Source: JAJKIP01 sp037200685
GTDB lineage: Bacteria; Bacteroidota; Bacteroidia; Chitinophagales; Chitinophagaceae
Assembly (NCBI GenBank): GCA_037200685.1
Contig: JBBCIG010000012.1
Coordinates: 62,001-126,000 of the forward strand
DNA length: 64,000 bases
Direction of reading: 5' to 3'
The notes under the pieces were generated by a model. The model did no database searches, had not been told where the DNA came from, and saw nothing but the letters and a program-made list of their open reading frames with translations. The translations under genes and the position numbers were made by a program. The first letter of the stretch is position 1. The number at the start of each line of letters is the position of its first letter. This document shows positions 53,361-63,666 of this stretch, piece after piece.

Positions 53361-53745
53361 ATGTCAACAATTAAATCGATTAAACCTACAGAAAGCGAAC
53401 TGGAAATATTGCAGATCCTCTGGCAGAGAGGATTGGCTACTGTTCGTGAAGTGCACGAAGATCTTGCTTCGACAAAAGACGTCGGTTATACAACAACGCT
53501 TAAGCTCATGCAGATCATGCATGAAAAAGGGGCTTGTAAAAAGAGATGATTCTATGCGGACGCATGTATATCAGCCAGCCGTGAATAAAGAAAGGACGCA
53601 AAAACATTTATTGGGAAAAATGATTGATAGCCTTTTTGGCGGCTCTCCTACCCAACTGGTGATCCAGGCATTGGGCGAACACAAAGCCAGCCCTGAAGAA
53701 CTGGAAAAAATACAAGCATTGCTTAACGATCTTAAAAAACAATAA
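53361..53745 (+). pseudogene. BlaI/MecI/CopY-family transcriptional repressor, one frameshift
   Basis: A winged-helix repressor paired with the M56 sensor next to it. The start MSTIKSIKPTESELEILQIL (53361) leads into WQRGLATVREVHEDLAST and TTLKLMQIMHEKG. The frame breaks in GGGG (53529-53532); with three G it continues LVKRDDSMRTHVYQPAVNKE, LLGKMIDSLFGGSPTQLVIQ and ASPEELEKIQALLNDLKKQ to 53745. Repaired length is about 128 aa, the family norm. A dyad in its promoter fits autoregulation. The lesion is a homopolymer insertion. Confidence 0.88.
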
Positions 53746-53752
53746 GTAACGT

Positions 53753-55480
53753 ATGATCGCCAATCAGTAACTCAAACTTACTGCAATCATTGGGATGGGC
53801 TGTGTTTAACAGCTTGTGGCAAATGGCTTTGTTGTGGATTGCTTATCAATTGATAGTCGCTTTATTCCGTGTAAACAAATCTTCTGTAAAAGGTTTTCTG
53901 GCTGTATCCTTTCTTTTTGCGGGGTTTAGCTGGTTTGCATTTACATTAATTTCATTTTTGGCAAACACGGGTGCGGAAGATGTTTATTCCGGCGTCATCA
54001 ATTTTAATAATGACCAGCAATTGAACGATTGGCTGAAAACTACGTTGCCGATCGCTTCTGTTCTTTATCTTGTTTTATTAGTGTTACCGGTTTTAAATTT
54101 CATTCGCAATTATCGTTATGTGCAGGTGATACGCCGCTACGGTTTATCAAGGGCGAACGTGCAATGGAGAATGTTTGTGCAGAAAGTATCTGCGCAAATG
54201 GGGATTCAAAAACCAGTGCATATCTGGATGTCGGAACTGGTTACCTCTCCTGTTACTATTGGTTATATGAAACCGATAATCCTTTTGCCTCTTGCTGCGG
54301 TTAATCATTTAACAACACAGCAGACCGAGGCGATATTATTGCATGAATTAGCGCATATCAAACGCTATGATTATTTCCTTAACCTGTTGTCAAGATTTAT
54401 TCAAACCGTACTTTATTTCAATCCTTTCGTAAAAGCATTTGTAAAAATCATTGAAAGGGAAAGAGAAAAAGTTGCGATGAAACAGTAATACAGTTTCAAT
54501 ACGAACCACACGGTTAAGCTTCCGCTTTACTGACATTGGAAAAAGCTTCTTATGTCCCAAGACAAGCACTAGCAGTTGCCGCTTCAGATGGCAAGAAAGG
54601 CGAGTTTCGTCAAAGAATAGAATGGATACTGGGCATCCGGAGAAAAGCGGGTATTTTCCTTTTCCAAAATGGCGGGAGTACTGGCGGCATTGCTTTGTTT
54701 TATCGGGCTGAATGCTATATTAATTATGAGCAGGCCGATGAAAAATGATGCCGGATCAAATCCATTGGCGTTTATGGCTTCGCCATTTAATTTTTCGGGC
54801 AACGACGACGATCATGAAATATCAAAAGCAACATTAAAAGAACAAGATATTCCTTCTGTCGTAAATCACAGTACAGGGGAAGCGGAATCTCCAGTCGCTG
54901 CAGTAAAACCTGCAGGAGATGAAGACGAAGTATCCGATAAAAACGAAGATGCTGATGATAATAATTCACAATTTGCTTTTGTAAATTTTGTTCAGGACGC
55001 CCTTTCTAATGTACCGGAACTGAAAGAACACCAGGAAAAGCAAGTACAGGAAGCTTTGACCGAATCACAACGGGTGATCAAAGAAACCAATGGAAAGAAG
55101 TAGAAAAAAATATTGCGGATGCCTTAACCTTAACGGAAAAAGATAAGGTGAAACAAGAATACAATAAGGCTATAGGCCAGATCAATACAGAAAAGATTGG
55201 CAATGAATTGCGTACGGCTTACGACAAGATCAATTGGGATAATATCAACCTGCAACTGGGTTATGCCCTTGCGGAAATTAAAATAGACAGTTTACGCACT
55301 GTATATAATATAGCATTGAGTAGTTTAAGCGGGTTGCAAAAAGAACTTGAAAAAATTGATCAGCCGGGAATACCTGATACAGATATCACGATTGAATCAA
55401 TTGATGTGAAAAAGAAGCAACTGCAGGGGGCTATTAATAAATTAAAAGCTGTAAAAACGAAGAAGATTGTTGAACTGTAA
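53753..55480 (+). pseudogene. BlaR1-like M56 membrane metallopeptidase, multiple lesions
   Basis: A membrane sensor-protease that would cleave the BlaI-type repressor. The pieced frames have N-terminal membrane helices (SLWQMALLWIAYQLIVALFR, GFLAVSFLFAGFSWFAFTLI), MSELVTSPVTIGYMKPIILL and the zinc motif LLHELAHIKRYD (HELAH at 54342-54356), then a membrane helix (GVLAALLCFIGLNAILIMSR) and a charged C-terminus ending KAVKTKKIVEL. It is broken near its start, near 54474 (EREREKVAMKQ for CCDE-type continuation), by an in-frame TAA in GGTTAAGCTTCC (a base change rather than an indel), and again near 54557, 54660 and 55100. It follows blaI after seven bases. The penicillin-binding domain of true BlaR1 is absent. 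Confidence 0.78.
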
Positions 55481-55509
55481 ATAACAACGAAGACAATAGG
55501 GCAATATGT

Positions 55510-55545
55510 AATTGGCAAATCTCCCTGAGGCTTGCCAATTTTTCA
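55510..55545. terminator. Terminator between blaR1-like and porP-like convergent genes
   Basis: Stem AATTGGCAA / TTGCCAATT, then TTTTTC. A longer imperfect inverted repeat (AAGACAATAGGGCAA and TTGCCCATTGTCTT) surrounds it at about 55492-55603, so it may serve both strands. Confidence 0.7.
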
Positions 55546-55603
55546 TTTAATGCATAACCAACCAAATTTGTTTTCTTGCTTATTGACAATTTGCCCATTG
55601 TCT

Positions 55604-56643
55604 TTACCATACATTTCTCGGGCAGGTATCACCGTAGCGGTTACCGATCAGGAAGCCGATAATTAAATCATGTGTGCCTTTACTGTAAGTATTCAGCTCT
55701 GTTTTTGTAAAATCATACGAATAACCAATATTGAAGGTATTGCCGACATTCAAACCTACCATGGCCGCATAACCGTCAAACTGCCTGTAGCTACCTCCCA
55801 ACCATAACAAATCACGGTATTGAAATTTCACATTCAATTCTCCCTGGTAATTATTTTTAAAAGCCCCATTGATATATTTTATCATGACTGAAGGAATGGC
55901 GTTGATATCGTCATTTACCAAAAAGCGATAGCCTGCGGTAAGAAAAACATGGGGTACTAATTTTCCTGTTGCTTGAACGTGGCAACATCAACAAAAGATA
56001 ATTTTTGCGGAATGATTTGCTGCCCCGATAAGCCAACAAAATAATCTGCGGAATACAACCACAAGCCAAATGAAAGATCAGGTTTTACTTTTCTTAATTC
56101 ATTCGCCACGGTTCCACCTACCGCAGGATCGGAAGGATCATTACCAAAGAATGCTTTTCCATCGGCATTTAACCCAACGGAAGTTATACCTGCTGCAAAA
56201 CCCGCTGCGAGATTTGTTCTAGCGCTCAACCCTAAATGGTATGCATAGCTCGCAGTGGCCGTAAAGCGGTTGAAGTTTCCTGTTTTATCATTATAATAGC
56301 GAGACCGGCACCATGATGCGGCTCAGAAGCTGTATAAGATTCCCAATACGAATTGCCCCTTGGGTTTTGCCCGGGAATATTATAAGATGTTAGAGGATGT
56401 TTTTATAATCTTTCTTTCTATCGGGCCATGTATAGTGGCATACACGGTTCTTGGAGCGCCGCTGAGACCTACCCACTGGTCCCTGGCGCTAACTTTTACA
56501 TCAATATAATTTTCAATTGCCGCTCAAGGCGGGATTGAGTATATAATTATTAAGGATGTATTGGGTATAATGAGAACGCTGTTTGCGCTACAGCAACATT
56601 TATAAAACAAATTACCGGCGAGCAACACGAAAATTCTTTTCAT
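55604..56643 (-). pseudogene. PorP/SprF-family type IX secretion membrane protein, multiple frameshifts
   Basis: PorP/SprF proteins are outer-membrane-associated partners of cell-surface adhesins exported by the type IX system. By piecing frames from ATG 56643 (MKRIFVLLA) I find SLYPQYILNNYILNPALSGI, IDVKVSARDQWVGLSGAPRT, ASEPHHGAGLAIYNDKTGNF, YAYHLGLSARTNLAAGFAAG and the C-terminal GTHDLIIGFLIGNRYGDTCP ending RNVW, the classic family signature, with stop at 55604-55606. At least five one-base changes are needed. It lies 15 bases after the large PKD gene, the usual adhesin-sprF arrangement. Confidence 0.82.
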
Positions 56644-56658
56644 CACATCGTATTTTTA

Positions 56659-59600
56659 TTAACGAATGATATCGACATAACCAGTCATCGGTTTTCTGCC
56701 ATTCTTAGGATCAATAATATAATAGTAAGTACCCACAGGAGCGTCCTGTCCATTTATTTTACCATCCCATGGAGTCGTATAGTTTACTTTCCTGAATACA
56801 AGCTGGCGTAACGGTTAAATATCTGCACGATACAACCGGGATAACTTTCGAGATAATCAATTGTCCATTTATCATGAATACCATCCCCGTTCGGGCTGAA
56901 GATATTCGGATAACTGGGGATTTTAATAATTTCACAAATACATAGTCACTATCTGAACATCCTTTATCAGAGGTGATAAGGAGTTTATAAGTAAAATCAG
57001 TTAAAGGGGAAGCATCCGGCTTTGCAATCGCAGGATTATTTAACCAGGTTGCGGTGTCCAGTTATAAGTAACAGGAATGCCCGTTATCAATGTTGGTGTT
57101 AGTGTAACCTTTCCACCTTCTAATACTACTTTATCCGGGCCTGCATCGGCAACTGGCGTAGGATAAACAATAAGAGGCTGCTGCAATTTATTGACGCATG
57201 TATTAGTTCCTGTATAAGTATAGGTGATGGTATGCGTACCGCTGCCTGCATTGCCAGGATTGAATATTCCGGCTGTTGATACACCCGTGCCGCTGAAAAC
57301 TCCAGAACCCGGCATTCCGTTCAATAATTGCACTTGTGTAAGCTGGAATGGAAGTTGATTGCTGCAAACAGGATTGATAGCCGTAAAAACTAATTTGCGG
57401 TGTAGCCAGTACTGTTATCGGCAACGAAAAATTTGTACGCAAACTATACTGAATACACATAATATGTAATTGTATAATTTTTCGAGGCAGGTGAAGCAAA
57501 CTCAGGATAAGCATGCGTGTATATTTTACCCGCGCAGGTGAATTGTCAACTGTTTTTATTGAAGCATCATTCTGGTCCCATAAAATTTCTACCCGGATAA
57601 TATTACCGGCGTCAATTTTCGATGCATCTTTAATAACAACATTTGTATTACTGCAAAGAGCAGTGGTATTTTCCAGGGTAATCAGTGGCGTTAGCACTGC
57701 GCCATTTACTGTAAATGTATGATCGATACTAGCTTTACAACCAGCATTACTGGTTGCAATCAATTGTGCAGTATAATCCATCGTAAAGAATAATGATGTG
57801 TTGGATTCTGCGCCGCAGATGTATTTGGATTTCCTGCCGTTGAGTTCGCTGCATCTCCAAAATTCCATTGCCATGCCGTAATGCTTCCACCAACGACACT
57901 TGATGCGTCGGTGAATAATGGGAAATTATCGCTAACACAAACATTGGGCGGTATAAAGGCAGCTATTGGAACGGCATTGATAATTATAGTCTGTGGTGAT
58001 ATGCTACTTACACATCCTTTATTTGTTTCTACCTGCAGCGTAACCGGGTAAGAATTTACCGTAGCATAATTATGAGTAAATGGATTGCCATTTGTAAGAA
58101 CAGCAGTATTACCATCGCCATAGTTCCAGCTCCATTTTACAATACTGCCGGCATTAGGTAATGACGCATCAGTGAATGTTACATCCTGTCCTGCGCAACC
58201 GGGTAATGAAGTAGTGAAATTGACAGTAGGCAATGGATTGACGGTTACGCTTCCTGTCGCTATTTTAGTTACTGACTGGCAACCAATAGCCGAAGTAACG
58301 GTCAGTTTAATCGGGTACGTACCTGCCAGGGCATACGTTTTAGTTGGGTTTTGCGCAATGGAAGTTGTAGCATCGCCAAAATCCCAATTCCATTGAGTAA
58401 TCGTACTATTAGGCGCATTACTTTGATCTGAAAAAGTAACAGACGAACCTAAACAAACTTCAGGGGCGCAGTAAATTTTGCTTCCGGTTCAGCATAAATT
58501 GTAGTCAATGATTTTGATGCTGTGGTTACACAACCGTTATTTGATGTAACAGTTAATGAAACAGTATAAGGCCCCGTTGCTGAATAAATATGAACGGGTG
58601 ATTGCCCTGAGCCGACGGCAGAAGCGTCTCCAAAATTCCATGAATAAGTAAATAAATTGCCAGTACCATCACTGATAGTAGATAAGCTGTTGAATGAAGC
58701 GCTGCCTGATGGCAAACACACATTTGGCAAACTAAAATCTACAACCGGATTGGGAGAAACAATAATTGGTAAACTAAATACAATGCTTAAACAACCAGAA
58801 GAAGATTCTACCTGCAATGTAACCGTATACGGGCCCGTGTTGGTATAAGTATGTGTTTGATTGGCATTAGTAGATGCGGTGACTACAGGAGAAACCATCA
58901 CCAAAATTCCAGGTCCATTTCACAATAGTCGAACTACCATTTGGTACTGATGCAATCTTTGAATGTAACCGTCTTGCCCGCACAATAAGGCCAGCAACAG
59001 TAAAGCCAGCAACAGGGGGATCATTTAATACAACAGTATGCGGAACTGTATCTGATTTACAACCTACATCACTGATGATGGTATATTTCACAATGTAAGA
59101 ACCGGACGCCCCATACGTATGCGTTGTGGGGCAGCATCATCTTTGGTATTGCCATCTGCAAAGTCCCAATGACGGTGAATGATTGTCCCTTCCGTTATTA
59201 TTTGAATTATCGGTAAAGCTTACCGGGGTTGAAACACATCCGTTGGTTACAAAATTAAAGTCAGCTACTGGCGGTTCAAATACTTGTAGATCATAATCGA
59301 TTTCCTGCACACCGCTACAACCATCAGCAGTGGGATTTTGTACGACAACTTTGATAGGATGTATTCCTATAGCAGAAGTTAAAAAGGGCGTTGATATTTT
59401 ATACTTATACAGGGTGCGTCCATCCACTACACTTGTTGAAGTAAATACAGGGCTATTAAGAGTTACATCAGGGAATAGTCCACTAAACTGCCATTCAATC
59501 GAAGTGGGTTGGTATGGCAGTGTCATTGAAAGAGAAAAGGGAGTGCCTTTACACGCAGCCGGAAAATCAACAGAGGCAAATTGGTTATCAACAGTCACAT

Positions 59601-60966
59601 ACTGGTAAAGATCTTTAATGTTTGACCCGGCAGAATAACCATAGGTTTCCGCATCGGCATAACCATAAGCTAATGCATTGAAACCAGTGTCGGAAGCGAG
59701 TGTATGATATCCCTGCGCTACATTGCTTAAATAAATATAAGAATAAGCCGATCGCCTGTGTGAACAGACCAGGAGGACACAGGGACGGCAGCGCCATCTA
59801 TTTAAAAGAAGATAAAGCCGTACCGCTATTTTTAATTATCACCTGAAGATGATGCTGGCGGTTGGCAGTAGCCACGAGATTCGAACTCACCAGTGTTACC
59901 TTATCATATTTTGTTCCACCGGGTTTAGAATAATCATATCCGGATCATAAGGAGATGCATTCCCCCGCACAACCTTGCGTGGAGAAATATTGAGCGACGC
60001 AGATTGGCTGGTCGGATTCTATTTTATTCGGAATAGTATTGGTGAATTCGTAATAAATATTATTAATAAAAGAAGCAGCCGGAATAAGGGTGCCGTTCAG
60101 TACACATTGGCGGCAGCCACACTTTTCGCAATTCTGTAAATAGCATTAGGTCTGCCAAAGCTGGGTACAGTCAGGTACTTCTTTCCCCATGAAGCTTTGG
60201 ATATAATTGCTGGTAAAGGTTGTCTGAACTCGATGGGCTTGGACAACCGATAGATATTTTACCACTACCGGAAAAAACAGCAATTTTTTTACATCCCCCT
60301 GCGGCAGAAGCAACAGACCGTATGGTTGTACCCGTAAGATCTACGCCATTAGTTTGGCCGGTCACTCCCAGCACCTGGTAAATTTGTCCCTTATTAAGTA
60401 TCACTGTGTTTGTACTGCCGGCAATCCAGCCATTTTTGGTGTTGGCAGAAGGAACAATTTCAACAGTTGTATTATCTTCTACGGCGACTACGGTTATAAA
60501 GCCGTTCGAATTAGCCTCATTCGAAATTTGGTTATAATTCATTGAGATATATTCTCTACCCAGAACTGTTGTAGGCAAGCAGAGTGTAGCCCCACTGGCA
60601 GCGTTACGGGTAATATAAGAATATACAACAACCGGTTTCGCTGAGGTGACACGTATGGCTTTACCGGTAAACAAGCCTTCATTATCTATAAAATAAGTTG
60701 TGGGAATAGTGATAGTGACTACCTGACGGCATTAATAGTGCCCGTTGAAATCGTCGCCCCCTCCAAATATTTCAACTGTGTAGGACGTCGTGACATCCGA
60801 AGTGACGTATAATGTCATTGCCGGGGCGCCGCCGGCGTTTACCCATACCGACATGATAGCTATAGGCGAGCCAGAACTCTTTCCCCTTATTAGAGAAATC
60901 CTGGGCAACCGTTCTGTTACTAATCAGTATAAGTACAAGGGTACTTAATAAGCAAAATTTTCTCAT
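56659..60966 (-). pseudogene. Large gliding-type surface protein: IgGFc-like N-terminus, PKD repeats, CHU_C C-terminus; many frameshifts
   Basis: About 1,430 residues when pieced together. The start MRKFCLLSTLVLILISNRTV (60966) is a signal peptide, followed by SNKGKEFWLAYSYHVGM and an IgGFc-binding-protein-like domain (GKAIRVTSAKPVVVYSYITR, LCLPTTVLGREYISMNY, ITVVAVEDNTTVEIVPSANT). The middle holds repeated PKD domains, with blocks like WSWNYGDGNTAVLTNGNPFT, WQWNFGDAANSTAGNPNTSA and YSWNFGDASAVGSGQSPVHI. The end is a gliding-motility-associated C-terminal (CHU_C) domain: NIFSPNGDGIHDKWTIDYLE, NRYGQLVF-like and TTPWDGKINGQDAPVGTYYY, the sorting signal for type IX secretion. At least eight breaks split it. 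It likely acts as a secreted adhesin with the adjacent PorP/SprF protein. Confidence 0.85.
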
Positions 60967-61719
60967 TGCGCCAATCTCGTAGTTTCAAACTGAACGCCTA
61001 AAATAAGCAAAAGCCACCAGAAATTTTACCAATTAACTTAACTGAAAGAACTATTTGACCGGTCTCATGAAATCGTATTTTTCCTTACTTGACCATCCTC
61101 TTCCAGCAAATCAAAACAGGCATTTAAATGCCCGGATCACCCCATGATAGTCGTTCTTAATTGGAAGGGCGAGTGAAAATAGAGTGTATGCCTAGTTCCA
61201 TTGGAAGAATTAAATTAGTTTAATTAAGCGACTGATCGTTAATAAAAATTAAATTTAATTAAATTTATACAATTCAATGAAAAACCATTTATTTAAATAA
61301 TAATTATTTTTTATTTATTTTTTTATGAAAGAAGCATATTTATGCAATATTTTTATAACTAAATTCGAGTAATTATATTTCGATAAATATTTTATTAATA
61401 TGATAATGAATACTTTAATAATTTATAATAACTATATAAATTAGCTAAAGTTTGAATTTTTAAAAATTACATTTTACTAACTGAATTAGGCGTAAAATTG
61501 ATTGTATTTTTGGTCACGACATCCCATTTTACCCAAGCTAATGCTAAGTGGTTTAGAGGGAGTTATGGAGGTTGCAAGATATAATCTGCAATCTTTTGGT
61601 CAAATCATGGAGGATGGGAAAAATGAGGACTAAGGGATTTGGCGGGGATGAAAAGGGATAAGTGATTGAGAACTTCGCAGCAAATAGGCTGCAAAATGTA
61701 TAAGAAGTCATTCAGATAT
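60967..61719. other. AT-rich intergenic region between the PKD gene and the 61.7-kb gene
   Basis: No convincing gene. The part at about 61200-61500 is extremely AT-rich (long TTAAATTTA, TTTATTTATTTTTTTA runs). No clear promoter pair or repeat copy was found. It may contain the promoter for the large minus-strand PKD gene. Confidence 0.4.
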
Positions 61720-62418
61720 TTAGTCATTGACGTTATCAATGAACTCAAAATTATCTCCCGGATTAGAAGGGATAAGAATTTCAAACACATAAATTCTTGG
61801 CTTCATTGTTACCTCGTTTACAAATTCTATCCATCCTTCAAAGTAAACAGGAGCTTCCCCTTCCGTAGCCAGAAGTTATTCTTTACAATATTTCGTTTAA
61901 GAGGATATTCTTTGACAATATACAACTTACTAAAGTCGGTGTATTGGAATGCCCTAATGTCCCTAGCTACACTCCCCTTAATACTAAACTTAACCGATGC
62001 TCTAATTATTTTAATTGGATATACTCCCAGATTAGAAATAGAATAGTAAAGAGTGTCGTTATCCAATTTCAAATCCTGTATTTGCAGGTTAGAAATTTCG
62101 GTGGCTTCAATGGTTTTTCTGGTAAGTTTTAAGAGCCTTTGAGAATAGATAAGGGTTACGATAGCCGCAATAGCAACAACACCGTTTACCGCAGCAGCAA
62201 TTGCCTGTATTTTATCGGATGTGGGCAGTTTTTTAAAGAAATCCCAGAACTTCTTTGGTGGCTTGTTTGCTTCTTCGGATTGCCCACTTGTTTGATTAGC
62301 GGACTGTACATCGGACTGGAGTGCATTCTCGCTGCCTCAGTAGAGAGTTCCACCGCAGCAATTGGCAGGATGTTTTTATCTCCCTTGCGCTTCTTTTGAT
62401 CTCCTTTCTTTTTGCCAT
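61720..62418 (-). pseudogene. Membrane-anchored protein of unknown function, frameshifted
   Basis: The pieced frames, from ATG 62418, give a Lys-rich start (KKGDQKKRKGDKNILPIAAV), then ELSTEAA, a polar region (QSDVQSANQTSGQSEEANKP, PPKKFWDFFKKLPTSDKIQA), one membrane helix (IAAAVNGVVAIAAIVTLIYS), a helical linker (LLKLTRKTIEATEISNLQIQ) and a beta-rich C-terminus (LDNDTLYYSISNLGVYPIKI, EAPVYFEGWIEFVNEVTMKP, IYVFEILIPSNPGDNFEFID) ending at 61720-61722. About three one-base lesions are needed (near 62408, 62340 and 61850). Layout resembles small membrane-tethered sensor-type proteins seen near mobile elements, but I do not recognise it. It diverges from the IS1595-type transposase. Confidence 0.55.
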
Positions 62419-62470
62419 TCAATATTTCAATTCTTTTTTTAACCCCAATAAGATACAAATTTGTTTCTAT

Positions 62471-63384
62471 ATGATACAATTTAAAAGCCTTACGGACGTA
62501 GCTCAATACTTCAATTCAGAGGAGAAATGCAGGGATTTCTTAGAAAAAATGAGATGGCCTGATGTAGGATTATATGCCCTATTTGTGGGGTTCGGGGAGC
62601 TTATCGTAACAGCGATATGAAACATATAAATGCAAGGATAAGGACTGTAAAAGCAGGTTTTCAGTAGTGGTTGGCACAGTCATGGAAAACACTAAGCTCC
62701 CATTAGCTAAATGGTTTATGGCTATGTATCTGGTATCAGCCCATAAGAAGGGAATATCTTCTCACCAATTAGGCAGGGATTTGCATATTGGACAAAAGGC
62801 AGCATGGTTTTTATTGCACAGGGTAAGACAAATGTTAAGGACAATAGAATGGAGCTATTAGCCAATACCGTGGAGGCTGATGAATGCTATGTCGGTGGCA
62901 AATGGCTAATATGACCAAAAAGAAACGGGCTATAATGGTACAGGAAGGAAAGGACAATAAAACAGCCGTTATGGGCATGGTAGAGCGGCAAGGAAAGGCC
63001 AAACTCACCGTAATAGGTAAGAACACCTTCAAAGAAGTATTAAGGCAGAACGTCTCCCTACAGGCTTATATCAATACTGATGAACACAGCGGGTATGCAG
63101 GGCTAAATATGGAGTTCGCTGACCATGCTACCATTAACCACGGACAGGGAGAATTTCTAAAGGATGGAGTTAGCACTAACAGCGTAGAGGGACTATTCGG
63201 GCTATTCAAGCGCATGATCTTTGGTATATACCACCAGATAAGCCCTAAACACCTGCAACGCTACTGCGATGAAATGACCTATAGATACAACTCCAGGAAA
63301 ATTAAAGACGTTGAAAGGTTTGTAAATACGTTTCGGAACGTACAGGGAAGATTAACTTATAAACAGCTAATAGAAAAGAAGTAA
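62471..63384 (+). pseudogene. IS1595-family (ISXO2-like) transposase, broken by several frameshifts
   Basis: The pieced sequence begins MIQFKSLTDVAQYFNSEEKC at 62471, has a zinc-ribbon region (RIICPICG ... YETYKCKDKDCKSRF), then TVMENTKLPLAKWFMAMYLV and SSHQLGRDLHIGQKAAWFLL, and the DDE-type catalytic domain: NTVEADECYVGGKW, INTDEHSGYAGLNMEFADHA and GVSTNSVEGLFGLFKRMIFG, ending LTYKQLIEKK at 63384. About four frame breaks occur between 62560 and 62910; the C-terminal 166 residues are in one frame. I found no terminal inverted repeat or target duplication at the edges. The transposase is inactive as written. Confidence 0.88.
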
Positions 63385-63409
63385 TTTTGAATAGCCCTAT
63401 AAAAGCGAA

Positions 63410-63430
63410 AAGCCTATTTGCAGTAGGCTT
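63410..63430. terminator. Hairpin after the IS1595-type gene
   Basis: Stem AAGCCTA / TAGGCTT with a TTTGCAG loop, 25 bases past the transposase stop. No long T run follows, so it is only a weak terminator candidate. Confidence 0.4.
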
Positions 63431-63486
63431 CATTTACATATCTCCCCTTTTAGTGATATGCCGCAACAAAAATAAAACATTTTGTC

Positions 63487-63666
63487 ATGGCATACAGAAT
63501 CTTATTCTTTTTACCATTTTTGATCACCCTTTCTTTAACCACATCGTGTAAACATAAAGAAAAAATATTTATAAGAACCCACTATCAGCGCTTAAAAATT
63601 GGGAGCGATTCTGTAGGGTTGCATAAATTACACATAGGAGATACCTCGTCTATCATTTTTTATTAA
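63487..63666 (+). CDS. Small putative lipoprotein (59 aa)
   Basis: A short ORF: MAYRILFFLPFLITLSLTTS followed by C21 (lipobox LTTSC) and KHKEKIFIRTHYQRLKIGSD, ending DTSSIIFY at 63666. A signal peptide with a lipobox is clear. The mature part is only 38 residues and unrecognised. Its 3' end overlaps the minus-strand gene by 14 bases. It could be the 5' part of a longer, frame-broken lipoprotein, but I see no continuation. Confidence 0.5.
   Translation: MAYRILFFLPFLITLSLTTSCKHKEKIFIRTHYQRLKIGSDSVGLHKLHIGDTSSIIFY

Noticed and set aside
62186..62506. 106-codon minus-strand ORF overlapping the start of the IS1595-type gene
   Set aside because: Most of it is an out-of-frame or frame-shifted reading of the membrane protein at 61720-62418, whose pieced frames make better sense.
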